This document shows positions 26,049-36,355 of a DNA stretch of 64,000 nucleotides, one piece after another. The stretch comes from an uncultured Bacteroidota bacterium (GTDB lineage: Bacteria > Bacteroidota > Bacteroidia > Chitinophagales > Chitinophagaceae). Position 1 is the first letter of the stretch, and the number at the start of each line of letters is the position of its first letter. Under the pieces are notes generated by a model that saw only the letters and a program-made list of their open reading frames with translations, did no database searches and had not been told where the DNA came from. The position numbers and the translations under genes are program-made. Location: positions 1-64,000 of the forward strand of contig CAIRES010000082.1 of NCBI GenBank assembly GCA_903877645.1. The letters are read 5' to 3'.

Positions 26049-26741
26049 TTATGTTGTGGCCGGTTCAGCCGTTGTGGTGGTCTTGTGCATCATCCTTTTC
26101 TGGAAGAGCACCAAAGTGATCACCCCTACCGATATAGCTGCATCGGCAATATTGAATACAGGCTCGAAAAATATAAAATTCTTTCCACCCAGCCATGGCA
26201 CCCAGTTGGGCATGCGGGTATCTATGAGCGGGAAGTAGAGCATATCCACCACCTTGCCTTGTAGAAACTTGCCATAGCCCTGCCCCCAGGCAGTAACATG
26301 CGCCACTGCCGCCTGGTTATGGTTTTGCATCATGCTCTTCAGGCTCTCATAGTTGCCGGAGAAGCAGGAGTAAGGGCTGTCTGTAAACAGCAAGCCATAT
26401 ACCATACTATCTATCAGGTTGCCCAGGGCACCTGCCAGTATCAGCGAGCCGCAAATAATGGCGCCACGTGTATACCCCTTCACCACCAGCCGCTTGAGCA
26501 GGAAGAAACCAAAAATAACCGCTATGAGCCGGAACGAAGAAAGAATGATCTTGCCCATCACCGATTCGCTCAGCTTCATACCATAGGCCATGCCCTCGTT
26601 TTCTATAAAATGCAGGCGGCACCAGCCGCCAAGCAGTTTCACATCATCGCCGTTCACAAAATGTGTTTTGATATAAATTTTCAGCAGCTGGTCGGCAATG
26701 ATCACCAGCAGCACGATCAATATTGCATTACGGTACTTCAA
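26049..26741 (-). CDS. lspA: Lipoprotein signal peptidase (signal peptidase II)
   Basis: A 230-residue membrane aspartyl protease with four main membrane segments. The catalytic Asp pair appears as GALGNLIDSMVYG (about residue 110) and FNIADAAISVGVI (about residue 200). The protein is longer than the roughly 160-residue proteobacterial form because of a periplasmic loop of about 50 residues between the two motifs, as is usual in Bacteroidota. It processes the many lipoproteins encoded in this window. Operon with zapA. Confidence 0.93.
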   Translation of the reverse strand: MKYRNAILIVLLVIIADQLLKIYIKTHFVNGDDVKLLGGWCRLHFIENEGMAYGMKLSESVMGKIILSSFRLIAVIFGFFLLKRLVVKGYTRGAIICGSLILAGALGNLIDSMVYGLLFTDSPYSCFSGNYESLKSMMQNHNQAAVAHVTAWGQGYGKFLQGKVVDMLYFPLIDTRMPNWVPWLGGKNFIFFEPVFNIADAAISVGVITLVLFQKRMMHKTTTTAEPATT

Positions 26742-26819
26742 TCTGTTCTGTTTTATTAGGAATGGGGCAAATATACAATACTATAGAGAAAGGCATACCC
26801 GCAAAGAAAAGATAACAGT

Positions 26820-27830
26820 TTATTGAACATTATTGGCCGCGGCCTGCTCATACACAAACTGCAACAATGTTTGCCCCACCGCTTTCAGGGTATTTTTGTC
26901 TATGATATTCATCTCATCGGCATGTGTATGCCAGTGGGCGGCAAACGGCCGCTCGTTATCGGGTGTCAGGTTGATGATATCTACAGTTTTAATACCCGTC
27001 AGCCTGTTTACCGGCACATGGTCATCGGTTATATCCACACTGGAGGTGAACGGGAAGAACGAACCGTAACCGGCAGTAGCGGCAGCCTGCCATACTTTTT
27101 GCTGCACACCGGGCGCATACTGAGAGGAGAGCCCCTCCAGCGGGAACTGGGCGCCGCGGGCGCCCACCATATCCAGCAGTACTCCCATATCGGCGGTATA
27201 GCCGGCTACATGCGGATGCTTTGCCCAATATTGTGTACCCAGGCAGTAAGAATCCTCGCCCCACTGGCTGCGGCCGTAATCCTCTACATCCGTAAACAGA
27301 ATATCTATCCCTATTGACGAAGAAAGACCTTTTGCTTTGATGTCATTGGCCATCTCCAGCAGCACGCCGACGCCACTGCCACCATCATCGGCAGCAAGTA
27401 CCGGCTTGTCTTTATCCTTAGTGTCCTGGTCGGCCCACGGGCGGCTGTCCCAGTGGGTGAGGAAAAGGATACGATGTGCGGCCTTAGGATTGATAGCGCC
27501 AATAAGGTTGATGCAGGGGAGCGATTTGCCATCGCCGCCGGTTACATGGGTATCCTGCCGGTATACCGTATCGCATACTGCTTTTAGTTTAGCCTGCATC
27601 CATGCCGCGCATTTGGTTTGCGCTGCAGAGCCGGGTGTACGTGGCCCAAGGGCCACCTGTGCTGCCACATAGGCGTAGGCGCTGTCCGGATTGAATGAGG
27701 GCACGTCTACGGGCTTTGTAGTGGCTGTATCGGCTGTAGTGGTTGTAGTCCGTTGTTCGCCGCTGTTATTACAGGCCGTTATAGCGATCAGGCTCCCAAA
27801 CAGAAATATCCCCCTTATGTATCTCATCAC
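26820..27830 (-). CDS. M28 family metallopeptidase lipoprotein (glutaminyl-cyclase-like)
   Basis: A 336-residue lipoprotein (lipobox AITAC near residue 20, then a Thr-rich linker). The zinc-peptidase landmarks are LFLTHWDSRPW (first zinc His), AADDGGSGVG (bridging Asp), FTDVEDYGRSQWGEDSY (catalytic and zinc acids), LLDMVGARG and HTHADEMN (last zinc His). This pattern fits both M28 aminopeptidases and bacterial glutaminyl-peptide cyclotransferases of the M28 fold; the THWDSRP and ADDGGSG strings lean to the latter. The location should be periplasmic or outer-membrane attached. Confidence 0.87.
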   Translation of the reverse strand: MMRYIRGIFLFGSLIAITACNNSGEQRTTTTTADTATTKPVDVPSFNPDSAYAYVAAQVALGPRTPGSAAQTKCAAWMQAKLKAVCDTVYRQDTHVTGGDGKSLPCINLIGAINPKAAHRILFLTHWDSRPWADQDTKDKDKPVLAADDGGSGVGVLLEMANDIKAKGLSSSIGIDILFTDVEDYGRSQWGEDSYCLGTQYWAKHPHVAGYTADMGVLLDMVGARGAQFPLEGLSSQYAPGVQQKVWQAAATAGYGSFFPFTSSVDITDDHVPVNRLTGIKTVDIINLTPDNERPFAAHWHTHADEMNIIDKNTLKAVGQTLLQFVYEQAAANNVQ

Positions 27831-27924
27831 GTAATTATCTTTTTAAAAAAATGCCTTGTCCTGTGCAGACAAGGCAAAATATTTTTCTCTTTCACTAATC
27901 ACCTGCCCCAACAGTATATTTTTA

Positions 27925-28866
27925 TTACTGCCCCATTAATTTGGCCTGGGCTGACTGTAGTATCTCATACTTGCCGCCGGTGCCGGGTATGCTCACAAAA
28001 CCCACTACCCTGCAATGCGCGGGATTGATGGGTGGATGCCCCCCTGCTATTGCAGGAAGCTTATAAAAATATTCATGCCTGTACACCAGCCCCCTTTGTT
28101 TCACACTAACGGTATCCAGTATGGCATCCCCTTGCGGGTTTGTAGTGATCATATCACGAAATACATTAGTAAACAGGTAGTGTAGATTTATGGTATCCTT
28201 AAGCGGACCTCCACGACTGTCGGACTGATAATCAACGATACTGTCTTCTACCAAGTCCAGGGTAAGATTCTGAGGAGAATATACCGGTTGCGTATAGGTG
28301 ATGGTTACAATAATGTAAGCGGTATCGCCACTATAATGGCTGCTGAGCGCCATGTTCAACGAATCTGTAATCGCCAGCCTTGCGGTTGCATCTGCATCCC
28401 AGTTTTGTCTACTCACATCGATTCCGTCGGAGGCATCGGGCACCCTGTCGATGAAAGCGGTGGGAAGCGTACCTATAACACCGCCTGACACATATACACC
28501 AATTGCCTTTGATATAGGGTTTTCAAAATCGTCGGCGGCTCCGGGAGGAGGTTGCGTAAGAGAACCACCACCGGAAGGGAAGAGGCATACGTAATTCACT
28601 AATCCCGAATGTGAAAGATCCAACGTGGTAAGGTCGTCATGCCCCGTGGGACAGTTAGAACAACTCTGGCCCGTAAATTCTTCGATCAGCACCTGGTGGG
28701 GATCTGTGGTCAGGGATGATAATGCAGAACCGGTAAGCATGTATGACGTATCAAGATTTACAATACCTACGGGGGCAGGCTTCGGGAAATTTATAGGCGC
28801 ATTATTTTCTTTACAGCCCGCCAGCAATAATATACCTCCACAGATCAGGAGCAATGATTTTTTCAT
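27925..28866 (-). CDS. Omp28-related lipoprotein
   Basis: A 313-residue lipoprotein (lipobox LLAGC at about residue 18). VLIEEFTGQSCSNCPTGHDD near residue 63 is the signature of the Omp28 family, in which a thioredoxin-like fold carries a CxxC pair (CSNC). The C-terminal half is beta-rich and lacks further known motifs. Omp28 from Porphyromonas is a surface lipoprotein of uncertain role. The gene is followed by the M28 peptidase on the same strand, about 95 nt downstream. Confidence 0.8.
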   Translation of the reverse strand: MKKSLLLICGGILLLAGCKENNAPINFPKPAPVGIVNLDTSYMLTGSALSSLTTDPHQVLIEEFTGQSCSNCPTGHDDLTTLDLSHSGLVNYVCLFPSGGGSLTQPPPGAADDFENPISKAIGVYVSGGVIGTLPTAFIDRVPDASDGIDVSRQNWDADATARLAITDSLNMALSSHYSGDTAYIIVTITYTQPVYSPQNLTLDLVEDSIVDYQSDSRGGPLKDTINLHYLFTNVFRDMITTNPQGDAILDTVSVKQRGLVYRHEYFYKLPAIAGGHPPINPAHCRVVGFVSIPGTGGKYEILQSAQAKLMGQ

Positions 28867-28991
28867 ATAATTTCGGAGTAAGACACGAATTTAGTAAATA
28901 TTGACCAATTATACGAAGTTTGCACCCTCCGTAAAGCCTGTCCGGTAAAACCTTTAAATTTTGCCTAACTTTATGGGGTAATCAATAAGAA

Positions 28992-29384
28992 ATGGAAGAG
29001 AATAAAAGACAGAAGCAGGTTGGCAAGGTGGTAATGGAAGAATTGAGTGATATTTTTCAGCGGGAAGGTATGAATATTGTTGATGGGGGCATGGTATCTA
29101 TTTCAAAGGTATCCATCACCCCGGATCTGCTGGATGCACGCATATACCTGAGCTTTTTCCAGGTGAAGAACCAGTCTGAGCTGCTGCACCAAATAAAAGA
29201 ACGCACAGGAGAGTGGCGTAAACTGCTGGGCAACAGGGTAAAGAACCAGCTACGCCGTGTACCTGAACTCAATTTCTTTTCGGATGATACGCTTGATCAT
29301 GTATTTAAAATGGACCAACTGTTCAAAAAGATCAGTGAAGAACGCCTGGCCCATCCGCCTGCCGAAGAAAGCAGTACGGAGTAA
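28992..29384 (+). CDS. rbfA: Ribosome-binding factor A
   Basis: A 130-residue protein with the RbfA KH-type fold: QKQVGKVVMEELSDIFQRE at the start, VSITPDLLDARIYLSFF in the middle and LRRVPELNFFSDDTLDHV near the end. It assists maturation of the 30S subunit in the cytosol. An FtsX permease gene follows 44 nt downstream on the same strand, an order often seen in Bacteroidota. Confidence 0.93.
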   Translation: MEENKRQKQVGKVVMEELSDIFQREGMNIVDGGMVSISKVSITPDLLDARIYLSFFQVKNQSELLHQIKERTGEWRKLLGNRVKNQLRRVPELNFFSDDTLDHVFKMDQLFKKISEERLAHPPAEESSTE

Positions 29385-29428
29385 ATTTTCTATCGGTATA
29401 TCTCATTAAGTGACCTTAATTTTCTTCA

Positions 29429-30661
29429 TTGAACCGCACTCTTATATGGCAACTGGCATTCAGGTACCTGCGCGGTAAGCGCTCGGCAAATGCCGTCACC
29501 ATACTTTCCCGCATCAGCATGGTGGCTATAGGGGTCAGCAGCGCAGCTATCATCATTATTTTTTCGGTGTGCAACGGCCTCACATCGCTCACCAAAGACC
29601 AATACAAGGGTTTCTATCCGGATATAAGAGTAACCACAGCACGCGGAAAATTCTTTCCTGTTGATACGGCAAAACTTACCGCGATAAGAAAAATAAAGGG
29701 CGTGCGGTTCGTCACTTGCGCAATAGAAGACAATGCTCTCGCCATAAACGGCAACCAGCAAAAAGTGATCACCGTAAAGGGAATTGACAGCAATTATATG
29801 CTGGTCAATGACCTGGGCCAGTACATAAAAAGAGGTGATACGGCGGTATCCGAAGGGCCCGCCGCTCCTACCTGTATTGCAGGCAGGGTCATCTTCAACG
29901 AATTGGGGGTGGATATAACCAACCTTATCTCTATCACCATCAATTATCCCGACCCTACTATCAAGGACCCCAGCGCAGACCCATTGTCGGCCTACCGCTC
30001 CATAGGCCTGCAGCCCGCCGGTGTATTTTCTATTACAGATGAGTTTGACAGTAAATACCTCTTAGCTCCGTTAAGATTAGTGCAGGGGCTTTTTCATGCA
30101 CCCGGCCAATGCTCATCTATTGAGATAAAGACAGACGATGCCTATACCGGGCATGTGCAACAGGAGTTAAAAGAACTTTGGGGAAACCAATACAAAGTAG
30201 AAACCCGTTTCGAGCAAAACAGAACAATATACATGCTACTGTCCGGCGAAAAATGGGCCATTTACGGCATACTCATTCTTGTATTGCTTATAGCTTCCTT
30301 CAATATGGTAGGCGCCTTATCCATGCTGGTGCTGGAAAAACAAAAAGACATCGGTATACTCAAAGCCATGGGTGCCGATGCTAAAACCATACGAACGATC
30401 TTTCTTTTTGAAGGCACACTGTGGTCGCTGGCAGGTGGTATAGCAGGCATTGCCATTGGCACATTGCTTTGTTTATTGCAGCAAAAATACGGCTTCATTA
30501 AAATGGGCAGCTCATTCGTTGTAGATGCTTATCCCGTAGAGATACAGGTCCCGGATATTCTTCTGGACCTGCTCACCATATTTTCTGTAGGGCTGCTTGC
30601 GGCCTGGTACCCTGCTATGCGAGCGAACCGCATCACAGATATTTCTTTGAAAAGCACTTAA
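29429..30661 (+). CDS. FtsX/LolC-E-type ABC transporter permease
   Basis: A 410-residue protein beginning with TTG. The plan is one N-terminal membrane segment (ISMVAIGVSSAAIIIIFSV), a large periplasmic MacB-like domain (about 65-270), and three C-terminal segments containing the FtsX core (MLVLEKQKDIGILKAMGAD). The KQKDIGILKAMG string is a LolC/E and FtsX hallmark. No ATPase gene is adjacent. A role in lipoprotein release or membrane stress is inferred from the family. Confidence 0.85.
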   Translation: MNRTLIWQLAFRYLRGKRSANAVTILSRISMVAIGVSSAAIIIIFSVCNGLTSLTKDQYKGFYPDIRVTTARGKFFPVDTAKLTAIRKIKGVRFVTCAIEDNALAINGNQQKVITVKGIDSNYMLVNDLGQYIKRGDTAVSEGPAAPTCIAGRVIFNELGVDITNLISITINYPDPTIKDPSADPLSAYRSIGLQPAGVFSITDEFDSKYLLAPLRLVQGLFHAPGQCSSIEIKTDDAYTGHVQQELKELWGNQYKVETRFEQNRTIYMLLSGEKWAIYGILILVLLIASFNMVGALSMLVLEKQKDIGILKAMGADAKTIRTIFLFEGTLWSLAGGIAGIAIGTLLCLLQQKYGFIKMGSSFVVDAYPVEIQVPDILLDLLTIFSVGLLAAWYPAMRANRITDISLKST

Positions 30662-30747
30662 GTCATAAGGTTTGGTCAATAATTTTTATAAATTGCCCGC
30701 CACGATACATTGCTTATCGGCAAAGGTTTTAAAGCAAACTAAAAAAT

Positions 30748-32655
30748 ATGGCATTCCAGATAAAGAGTTACGAAGAGTATAAAGAAGTTTATGCCCGCAG
30801 TGTTGCAGAGCCGGAAGCCTTTTGGGATGATATAGCAGCCAATTTTTACTGGCGCAAAAAATGGAACAAAACCCTTCAATGGAATTTTAAACAGCCGGAT
30901 GTAAAATGGTTCATCAATGGCAAACTCAATATCACCGAAAATTGCATAGACCGGCACCTGGCGCTGCTCGGTGATCAACCCGCCATCATCTGGGAACCAA
31001 ATAGTAAAGACGAGCCCCACAAGGTGATCACCTACAATGAACTGCACCTTCAGGTAACGCGCTTTGCACAAGTATTGCGGAACAATGGGATCCAAAAAGG
31101 AGATCGCATCTGCATCTATATGGGCATGATACCGGAACTGGCCGTAGCTATGCTGGCCTGCGCACGCATAGGCGCAATACACTCTGTTATCTTCGGCGGG
31201 TTCAGCGCCAACAGCATTGCAGACCGCCTGCAGGATGCGCAGGCGGCACACATCATTACCTGCGATGGGGCATATCGCGGAGCAAAAGATATTCCACTCA
31301 AAAACATTATTGACGATGCCCTGGTTTCCTGCCCGTTCGTGAAAAAAGTGATTGTTTATCAACGTACCCATACGCCCGTAAGTATGATCAAAGGCAGAGA
31401 TGAGTGGTGGCACGATGAGCTGCAAAAAGTGGATGACGAAACCGCCGGCACCACTCCTGCACAGGAGATGGATGCCGAAGACCCGTTGTTCATTCTCTAC
31501 ACATCCGGCTCTACAGGCAAACCAAAGGGCGTGGTCCATTCATCGGCCGGGTATATGGTCTATGCTACCTATAGCTTTGTCAATGTGTTTCAGTACCAAC
31601 CCGGAGAAATTCATTTTTGCACCGCAGATATTGGCTGGATAACAGGACACTCCTACATTGTATATGGCGTACTATGCGCGGGTGGCACATCGCTGATGTA
31701 CGAGGGCATACCCACATTCCCCGACGCAGGCCGCTTATGGGATATTGTAGAGAAGCACAAAGTAAACATCCTGTATACTGCACCTACAGCCATCCGCAGC
31801 CTGATGGCTTATGGTACTCCGCCCATAGCAGGGAAAGACCTCAGCAGCCTGCGGGTACTGGGCACAGTAGGCGAACCGATCAACGAGGAAGCATGGCATT
31901 GGTATGATGAGCACATCGGCAAAAAAAGATGCCCGATAGTGGACACCTGGTTCCAGACAGAAAACGGAGGCATTCTCATCTCCAACATGGCAGGTGTAAC
32001 ACCGGCGAAACCATCATACGCCACGCTGCCTCTGCCAGGTATACAGCCGGCGCTGATGGATGAACAGGGAAACGAAATAACAGGAAATAGTGTGAGTGGC
32101 AACCTTTGCATCAAATTTCCATGGCCATCCATATTGCGCACCACTTATGGCGACCACGAGCGGTGCAGGCTCAACTATTTTGCCACCTATCACAACATGT
32201 ACTTTACGGGCGATGGGTGCTACCGTGACGAAAATGGCTTCTACCGCATTACCGGCCGTGTAGATGATGTACTCAATGTAAGCGGGCACCGTATAGGCAC
32301 TGCCGAGGTGGAGAATGCCATCAATATGCAGGAGGGCGTGCTGGAAAGTGCAGTGGTAGGCTACCATCACGACATAAAAGGACAAGGCATATACGCCTAC
32401 GTGATCCTCGAAAAAGAACCGGAAGATGCCCCGTTGATGCAGGCATGTATACTTCAAACGGTCAACCGCATTATTGGCCCGATCGCCCGGCCTGATAAGA
32501 TACAATTCGTAAAAGGGCTACCAAAAACCCGCAGCGGAAAAATAATGAGGCGCATATTGCGCAAAATTGCAGAAGGCGATATGGCCAATATCGGCGACAC
32601 CTCCACCCTGCTCGACCCGGCTGTGGTTGAGGACATTAAAACAGGCAAGATTTAA
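30748..32655 (+). CDS. acs: Acetate--CoA ligase
   Basis: A 635-residue acetyl-CoA synthetase with the adenylation motif LYTSGSTGKPKGVVHSSAGY (about residues 250-269), the acetate-pocket region TADIGWITGHSYIVYGVL, WFQTENGGI, and the C-terminal KTRSGKIMRRILRKIA whose Lys is the usual acetylation and catalytic site. It converts acetate, ATP and CoA to acetyl-CoA. With the ATP-type PckA at 49.8 kb it supports gluconeogenic growth on acetate. Confidence 0.95.
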   Translation: MAFQIKSYEEYKEVYARSVAEPEAFWDDIAANFYWRKKWNKTLQWNFKQPDVKWFINGKLNITENCIDRHLALLGDQPAIIWEPNSKDEPHKVITYNELHLQVTRFAQVLRNNGIQKGDRICIYMGMIPELAVAMLACARIGAIHSVIFGGFSANSIADRLQDAQAAHIITCDGAYRGAKDIPLKNIIDDALVSCPFVKKVIVYQRTHTPVSMIKGRDEWWHDELQKVDDETAGTTPAQEMDAEDPLFILYTSGSTGKPKGVVHSSAGYMVYATYSFVNVFQYQPGEIHFCTADIGWITGHSYIVYGVLCAGGTSLMYEGIPTFPDAGRLWDIVEKHKVNILYTAPTAIRSLMAYGTPPIAGKDLSSLRVLGTVGEPINEEAWHWYDEHIGKKRCPIVDTWFQTENGGILISNMAGVTPAKPSYATLPLPGIQPALMDEQGNEITGNSVSGNLCIKFPWPSILRTTYGDHERCRLNYFATYHNMYFTGDGCYRDENGFYRITGRVDDVLNVSGHRIGTAEVENAINMQEGVLESAVVGYHHDIKGQGIYAYVILEKEPEDAPLMQACILQTVNRIIGPIARPDKIQFVKGLPKTRSGKIMRRILRKIAEGDMANIGDTSTLLDPAVVEDIKTGKI

Positions 32656-32718
32656 CCAATAGCTAATACCGTAGCATTATTGTTTTGCCATTCAGCCGTT
32701 AAACATTAATTTAGTGCA

Positions 32719-33483
32719 ATGAAGATCTGCTACCCTGTATTGTTTTTCCTGCTGTTGTGCTGTAGCTGCAATAAAACCCAGAACAACGCAACACCTGTCA
32801 ACGAGGATACCACCTTCAGTTTTATTACCTATTATGACTCGGTGATCACCTGCAAACCAAATACCACCTACGATCTGATCTTTAATATTCACGTCCTTAA
32901 TGGCAATATTGCTTTCAACAGGGTGAATTACTCGCTGACCCAATTACCCGCAAACTTTTCCGTTACCCCATCGTTCCTTTCTGTTGGGGAGCTACTAGGC
33001 GGGGTATTTTTCTTTAATATAGGGAATACTCCCTTTGGCTCCGATACAGCACGTTTCACTATCAGTACTGCACAAGGTGGTAGCCAAAGCCATATGCTCA
33101 TCTTCAACATTACCCCGTATCCCGATCTTTCGAATAAGTTGGTGGGGTCGTATCATGCTTCTTTTGATTTTTGCCAGCCGGATAGCATCTATAATTACTC
33201 ATCCGGAGTAAGCCAGGTACCGGGAATGCCTTATGCATTGCACATCAGTAATATAAAGAACCTGGGTACTGGCTTTATCGTCAATGCCTTCGTTTCTGAA
33301 ACGAAACCTGCGACAGTAGTAATACCTGTCCAAACAGTAAGTGGTTATAAAATATGGGGGTCGGGAGAATTCAATCATGACGCACCCCCATACGATACAG
33401 CATACCAATTAACGATAAACGACACCCTCGTACATGGAATAGACACCGAAAGATGCATCATCCATTTACAGCACGGGCCTTAG
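32719..33483 (+). CDS. Lipoprotein of unknown function
   Basis: A 254-residue predicted lipoprotein with a very short hydrophobic signal and lipobox CCSC at about residue 16. I do not recognise the family. The mature part is beta-rich, low in charged residues, and has an Ig-like feel in the first half (YDLIFNIHVLNGNIAFNRV). The stop codon is 1 nt from the stop of ispF on the opposite strand, so there is no room for a terminator between them. Confidence 0.75.
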   Translation: MKICYPVLFFLLLCCSCNKTQNNATPVNEDTTFSFITYYDSVITCKPNTTYDLIFNIHVLNGNIAFNRVNYSLTQLPANFSVTPSFLSVGELLGGVFFFNIGNTPFGSDTARFTISTAQGGSQSHMLIFNITPYPDLSNKLVGSYHASFDFCQPDSIYNYSSGVSQVPGMPYALHISNIKNLGTGFIVNAFVSETKPATVVIPVQTVSGYKIWGSGEFNHDAPPYDTAYQLTINDTLVHGIDTERCIIHLQHGP

Positions 33484-33484
33484 C

Positions 33485-33961
33485 CTATATTTTTTGCAAC
33501 AGCACATTGGCCGTAGCCACAATACCCTCTTCCCTGCCTATAAAGCTTAGTTGCTCTGTAGTAGTGGCCTTGATAGAAACGTCTTCGATGGATACATTCA
33601 GGATACCCGCTATTGCTGCGCGCATTTCATCCACATACTTCCTGATCTTGGGGGCCTGCAATAAAATAGTGCTGTCTATATTTACAAGCTTATATCCTTT
33701 CTCACCTACCAACTGGTAAGACCTCATCAGCAATACCTTGCTGTCTATACCTTTATATGCGGCATCGGTATCCGGGAAGTGTTGACCTATATCGCCCAGG
33801 CTCAAAGCCCCCAGCAAGGCATCGCAGATCGCGTGCAGCAACACATCGGCATCAGAATGGCCAAGCGCACCTTTAGTATGAGGTATATGAATACCCCCCA
33901 ACCAAAATTCACGCCCATCCACTAATTGATGAAAATCTATTCCTTGTCCTATTCGAAACAT
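33485..33961 (-). CDS. ispF: 2-C-methyl-D-erythritol 2,4-cyclodiphosphate synthase
   Basis: A 158-residue protein with IspF motifs: RIGQGIDFHQLVDGREFWLG (metal-binding Asp-His near residues 8-10), LGHSDADVLLHAICDALLGA (the conserved HSDAD and third metal-ligand His) and SIKATTTEQLSFIGREEGI at the end. It catalyses the fifth step of the non-mevalonate isoprenoid pathway as a trimer. It lies 25 nt after the hutU stop on the same strand, though the pathways are unrelated. Confidence 0.95.
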   Translation of the reverse strand: MFRIGQGIDFHQLVDGREFWLGGIHIPHTKGALGHSDADVLLHAICDALLGALSLGDIGQHFPDTDAAYKGIDSKVLLMRSYQLVGEKGYKLVNIDSTILLQAPKIRKYVDEMRAAIAGILNVSIEDVSIKATTTEQLSFIGREEGIVATANVLLQKI

Positions 33962-33986
33962 TGGGGACCCCGCAGGGAATTTAGTA

Positions 33987-35642
33987 TTATAAATTTAAAC
34001 CGAATTTTTCGCCTGTTTCGATAGCCAGATCGTAACCTGCATCCGCATGGCGAATAACCCCCATTGCAGGATCGTTGAACAACACACGTTTCAGCCGCTC
34101 TTCGGCATCCTGCGTACCATCAGCCACGATCACCATACCTGCATGAAGCGAGTAACCCATGCCTACCCCACCACCATGATGGAAAGACACCCAACTGGCG
34201 CCGCCTGCCGTGTTGATGAGCGCATTCAGTATCGGCCAGTCGGCAACGGCATCGCTGCCGTCCTTCATAGCCTCGGTCTCCCTGTTTGGCGATGCCACCG
34301 ATCCTGTGTCCAGGTGGTCGCGGCCTATAACTATCGGTGCTTTTACCTTGCCTGTCCTTACGAGTTCATTAAACAGCAATCCCGCCTTTTCCCGTTCGCC
34401 CATACCCAGCCAGCATATGCGCGCTGGCAATCCCTGGAAGGCTATGCGCTCCCTGGCCATGTGTAGCCAGCGGTGCAGACCCTTGTTATCAGGAAACAAT
34501 TCCATCAACGCCTTATCAGTAGTGTATATATCCTCCGGGTCGCCACTCAAGGCCACCCACCTGAAAGGCCCTTTACCCTCACAGAACAACGGACGTATGT
34601 AGGCAGGCACAAAGCCGGGGAAATCAAACGCATTCTTTACACCGCGCTTATCATGTGCCTGGCCTCGCAGATTGTTGCCGTAATCGAAAGTAATGGCGCC
34701 ACGCTTCTGCAACTCCAGCATTTGCTTCACATGCCTTGCAATAGTATCCAGCGAGCGGTTTTCGTATTCCGTCGGGTTACTGTCACGCAAAACATTCGCC
34801 TCCGCAACACTCAGCCCTTCCGGAAAGTAACCGATCAGTGCATCGTGCGCCGATGTCTGGTCGGTAAGTGTATCCGGTGTTATGTTGCGGTCTATTAGGC
34901 GCTGCAACAGGTCTACTACATTACAGCAAACGCCAATAGAGGTGTGCTCGCCTTTTGCTTTCGCATCCAGTGCCCAATCTATACCCTCATCTATATTATC
35001 CGTCCACTTATCCAGGTAGCGGGTTTCAATTCGTTTTTTAATACGCCACTCTTCCATCTCAGCAGCGAGGCATATACCCTCGTTCATGCTGATAGCCAGA
35101 GGCTGTGCACCGCCCATGCCGCCAAGGCCTGCCGTCACATTCAGCGTTCCCTTCAGGGATCCGTTATAATGAATGTTGGACAGAGACAGGTAGGTTTCAT
35201 AAGTTCCCTGCACTATTCCCTGCGAGCCAATGTATATCCAGCTACCTGCGGTCATTTGCCCATACATCATTAATCCTTTGGCTTCCAGTTCCCTGAAGTG
35301 CTCCCATGTGGCCCATTTGCCCACGAGATTAGAATTAGCGATGAGTACGCGGGGGGCATTTTTGTGCGAGCGCAACACGCCCACAGGCTTTCCACTCTGC
35401 ACCATCAGCGTTTCCTCTTCTTCCAGATCCCTGAGGCATTCCAGTATTTTGTCAAAGCTTTCCCAATTGCGCGCAGCCTTGCCTATGCCACCATACACTA
35501 CCAGGTCCTCCGGGCGCTCGGCTACATCAGGGTCCAGGTTGTTCTGTATCATCCGATAGGCGGCTTCTGTTACCCAATTTTTACAGGTAAGTATTGAGCC
35601 TGTTGGTGCGTGTATCACTCTTTTTCCGGTAGCGTATGACAT
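33987..35642 (-). CDS. hutU: Urocanate hydratase
   Basis: A 551-residue urocanase from the ATG at 35642. Landmarks are [30 protein letters not shown], the NAD-binding [22 protein letters not shown], and [16 protein letters not shown] near the C-terminus. It converts urocanate to imidazolone propionate in histidine degradation. No other hut gene is nearby, so the pathway is dispersed. An upstream in-frame TTG at 35651 lies at the edge of a repeat and is not used. Confidence 0.95.
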   Translation of the reverse strand: MSYATGKRVIHAPTGSILTCKNWVTEAAYRMIQNNLDPDVAERPEDLVVYGGIGKAARNWESFDKILECLRDLEEEETLMVQSGKPVGVLRSHKNAPRVLIANSNLVGKWATWEHFRELEAKGLMMYGQMTAGSWIYIGSQGIVQGTYETYLSLSNIHYNGSLKGTLNVTAGLGGMGGAQPLAISMNEGICLAAEMEEWRIKKRIETRYLDKWTDNIDEGIDWALDAKAKGEHTSIGVCCNVVDLLQRLIDRNITPDTLTDQTSAHDALIGYFPEGLSVAEANVLRDSNPTEYENRSLDTIARHVKQMLELQKRGAITFDYGNNLRGQAHDKRGVKNAFDFPGFVPAYIRPLFCEGKGPFRWVALSGDPEDIYTTDKALMELFPDNKGLHRWLHMARERIAFQGLPARICWLGMGEREKAGLLFNELVRTGKVKAPIVIGRDHLDTGSVASPNRETEAMKDGSDAVADWPILNALINTAGGASWVSFHHGGGVGMGYSLHAGMVIVADGTQDAEERLKRVLFNDPAMGVIRHADAGYDLAIETGEKFGLNL

Positions 35643-35652
35643 AAACCCCAAA

Positions 35653-35868
35653 CCCCTAAAGGGGCTTCTCCATGTTTTAGAATTATTTGTAAAAATCTTG
35701 TTTTTCCAGTGAGTACAACCCCGGCCCTAAAGGGAGGTGTTTCGTAATCGTGTTATTTCTCTTCGTAAGTACAACCCCGACCCTAAAGGGAGGTGTTTCA
35801 TTGTCCTGTTCTTTATTCCTCCCCGAGTACAACCCCGACCCTAAAGGGAGATGTTTCGTAATCGTGTT
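35653..35868. repeat. Tandem ~57-bp repeat units downstream of the DUF559 gene
   Basis: Three units beginning gtacaacccc and containing ccctaaaggg recur at 35711, 35767 and 35825 with 56-58 bp spacing; two of the three end with ttcgtaatcgtgtt. A related palindrome-like core, cccctaaagggg, lies at 35653-35664 next to hutU. Each core can form a small hairpin. Unlike CRISPR, the whole unit is conserved and there are no independent spacers or cas genes. Confidence 0.85.
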
Positions 35869-35870
35869 CC

Positions 35871-36260
35871 TTATTCTTCTTTCGACTTTATACTTTGCGC
35901 TCTGATGTAATCTTCGATATCTCTTATCACATTCCCGAGGTTAGTTTTTACTTCATCGTTTGTAAACCTCAAAAAGCGTAGTCCGTTATCTTCAAGAAAC
36001 CGTTGCCGCTCTTCATCCTGCTTCTTTATGACCTCAATTTCGTGAATTTCACCGTCAACTTCAATTACCAGTTTCAAAGCATGACAATAAAAATCAGCAA
36101 TGTATTTACTTAATGCATGCTGCCTTCTAAATTTGTATCCTAATGGCCATTTTCTTAGATATTCCCAAAGTATCTTTTCTGCTTCAGTCTGCTTTTCTCT
36201 TAATCTCTTAGCTGTTTCAAATATTATACGTGAAGCATTTAAAAACATTTTCTTTTCCAT
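35871..36260 (-). CDS. DUF559 endonuclease-domain protein
   Basis: A 129-residue single-domain protein of the DUF559 (PD-(D/E)xK, Vsr-like) family. Diagnostic segments are QTEAEKILWEYLR, GYKFRRQHALSKYIADFYC and LKLVIEVDGEIH, where the Asp of IADFYC and the Glu-x-Asp of IEVDGE form the expected metal site; RFLRFTNDEV is the conserved end. I use the ATG at 36260; an in-frame ATG at 36248 is possible. The gene is bracketed by a perfect 31-bp inverted repeat pair (35824-35854 and 36356-36386), as if carried by a small repeat-bounded unit. Confidence 0.85.
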   Translation of the reverse strand: MEKKMFLNASRIIFETAKRLREKQTEAEKILWEYLRKWPLGYKFRRQHALSKYIADFYCHALKLVIEVDGEIHEIEVIKKQDEERQRFLEDNGLRFLRFTNDEVKTNLGNVIRDIEDYIRAQSIKSKEE

Positions 36261-36355
36261 AAAAAAATAAATGTCTGAATTAAACAAAACCAGCTTCAAT
36301 AGCTATACCTAAAACAAGACCTCTTTAGTATTCTTCTACTCGCAAGCATCAGATA

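Noticed and set aside
35711-35868. Regular ~57-bp repeats resembling a short CRISPR array
   Set aside because: Nearly the whole unit is conserved, the variable parts are only about 13 nt, an inverted copy exists nearby and no cas gene is present.
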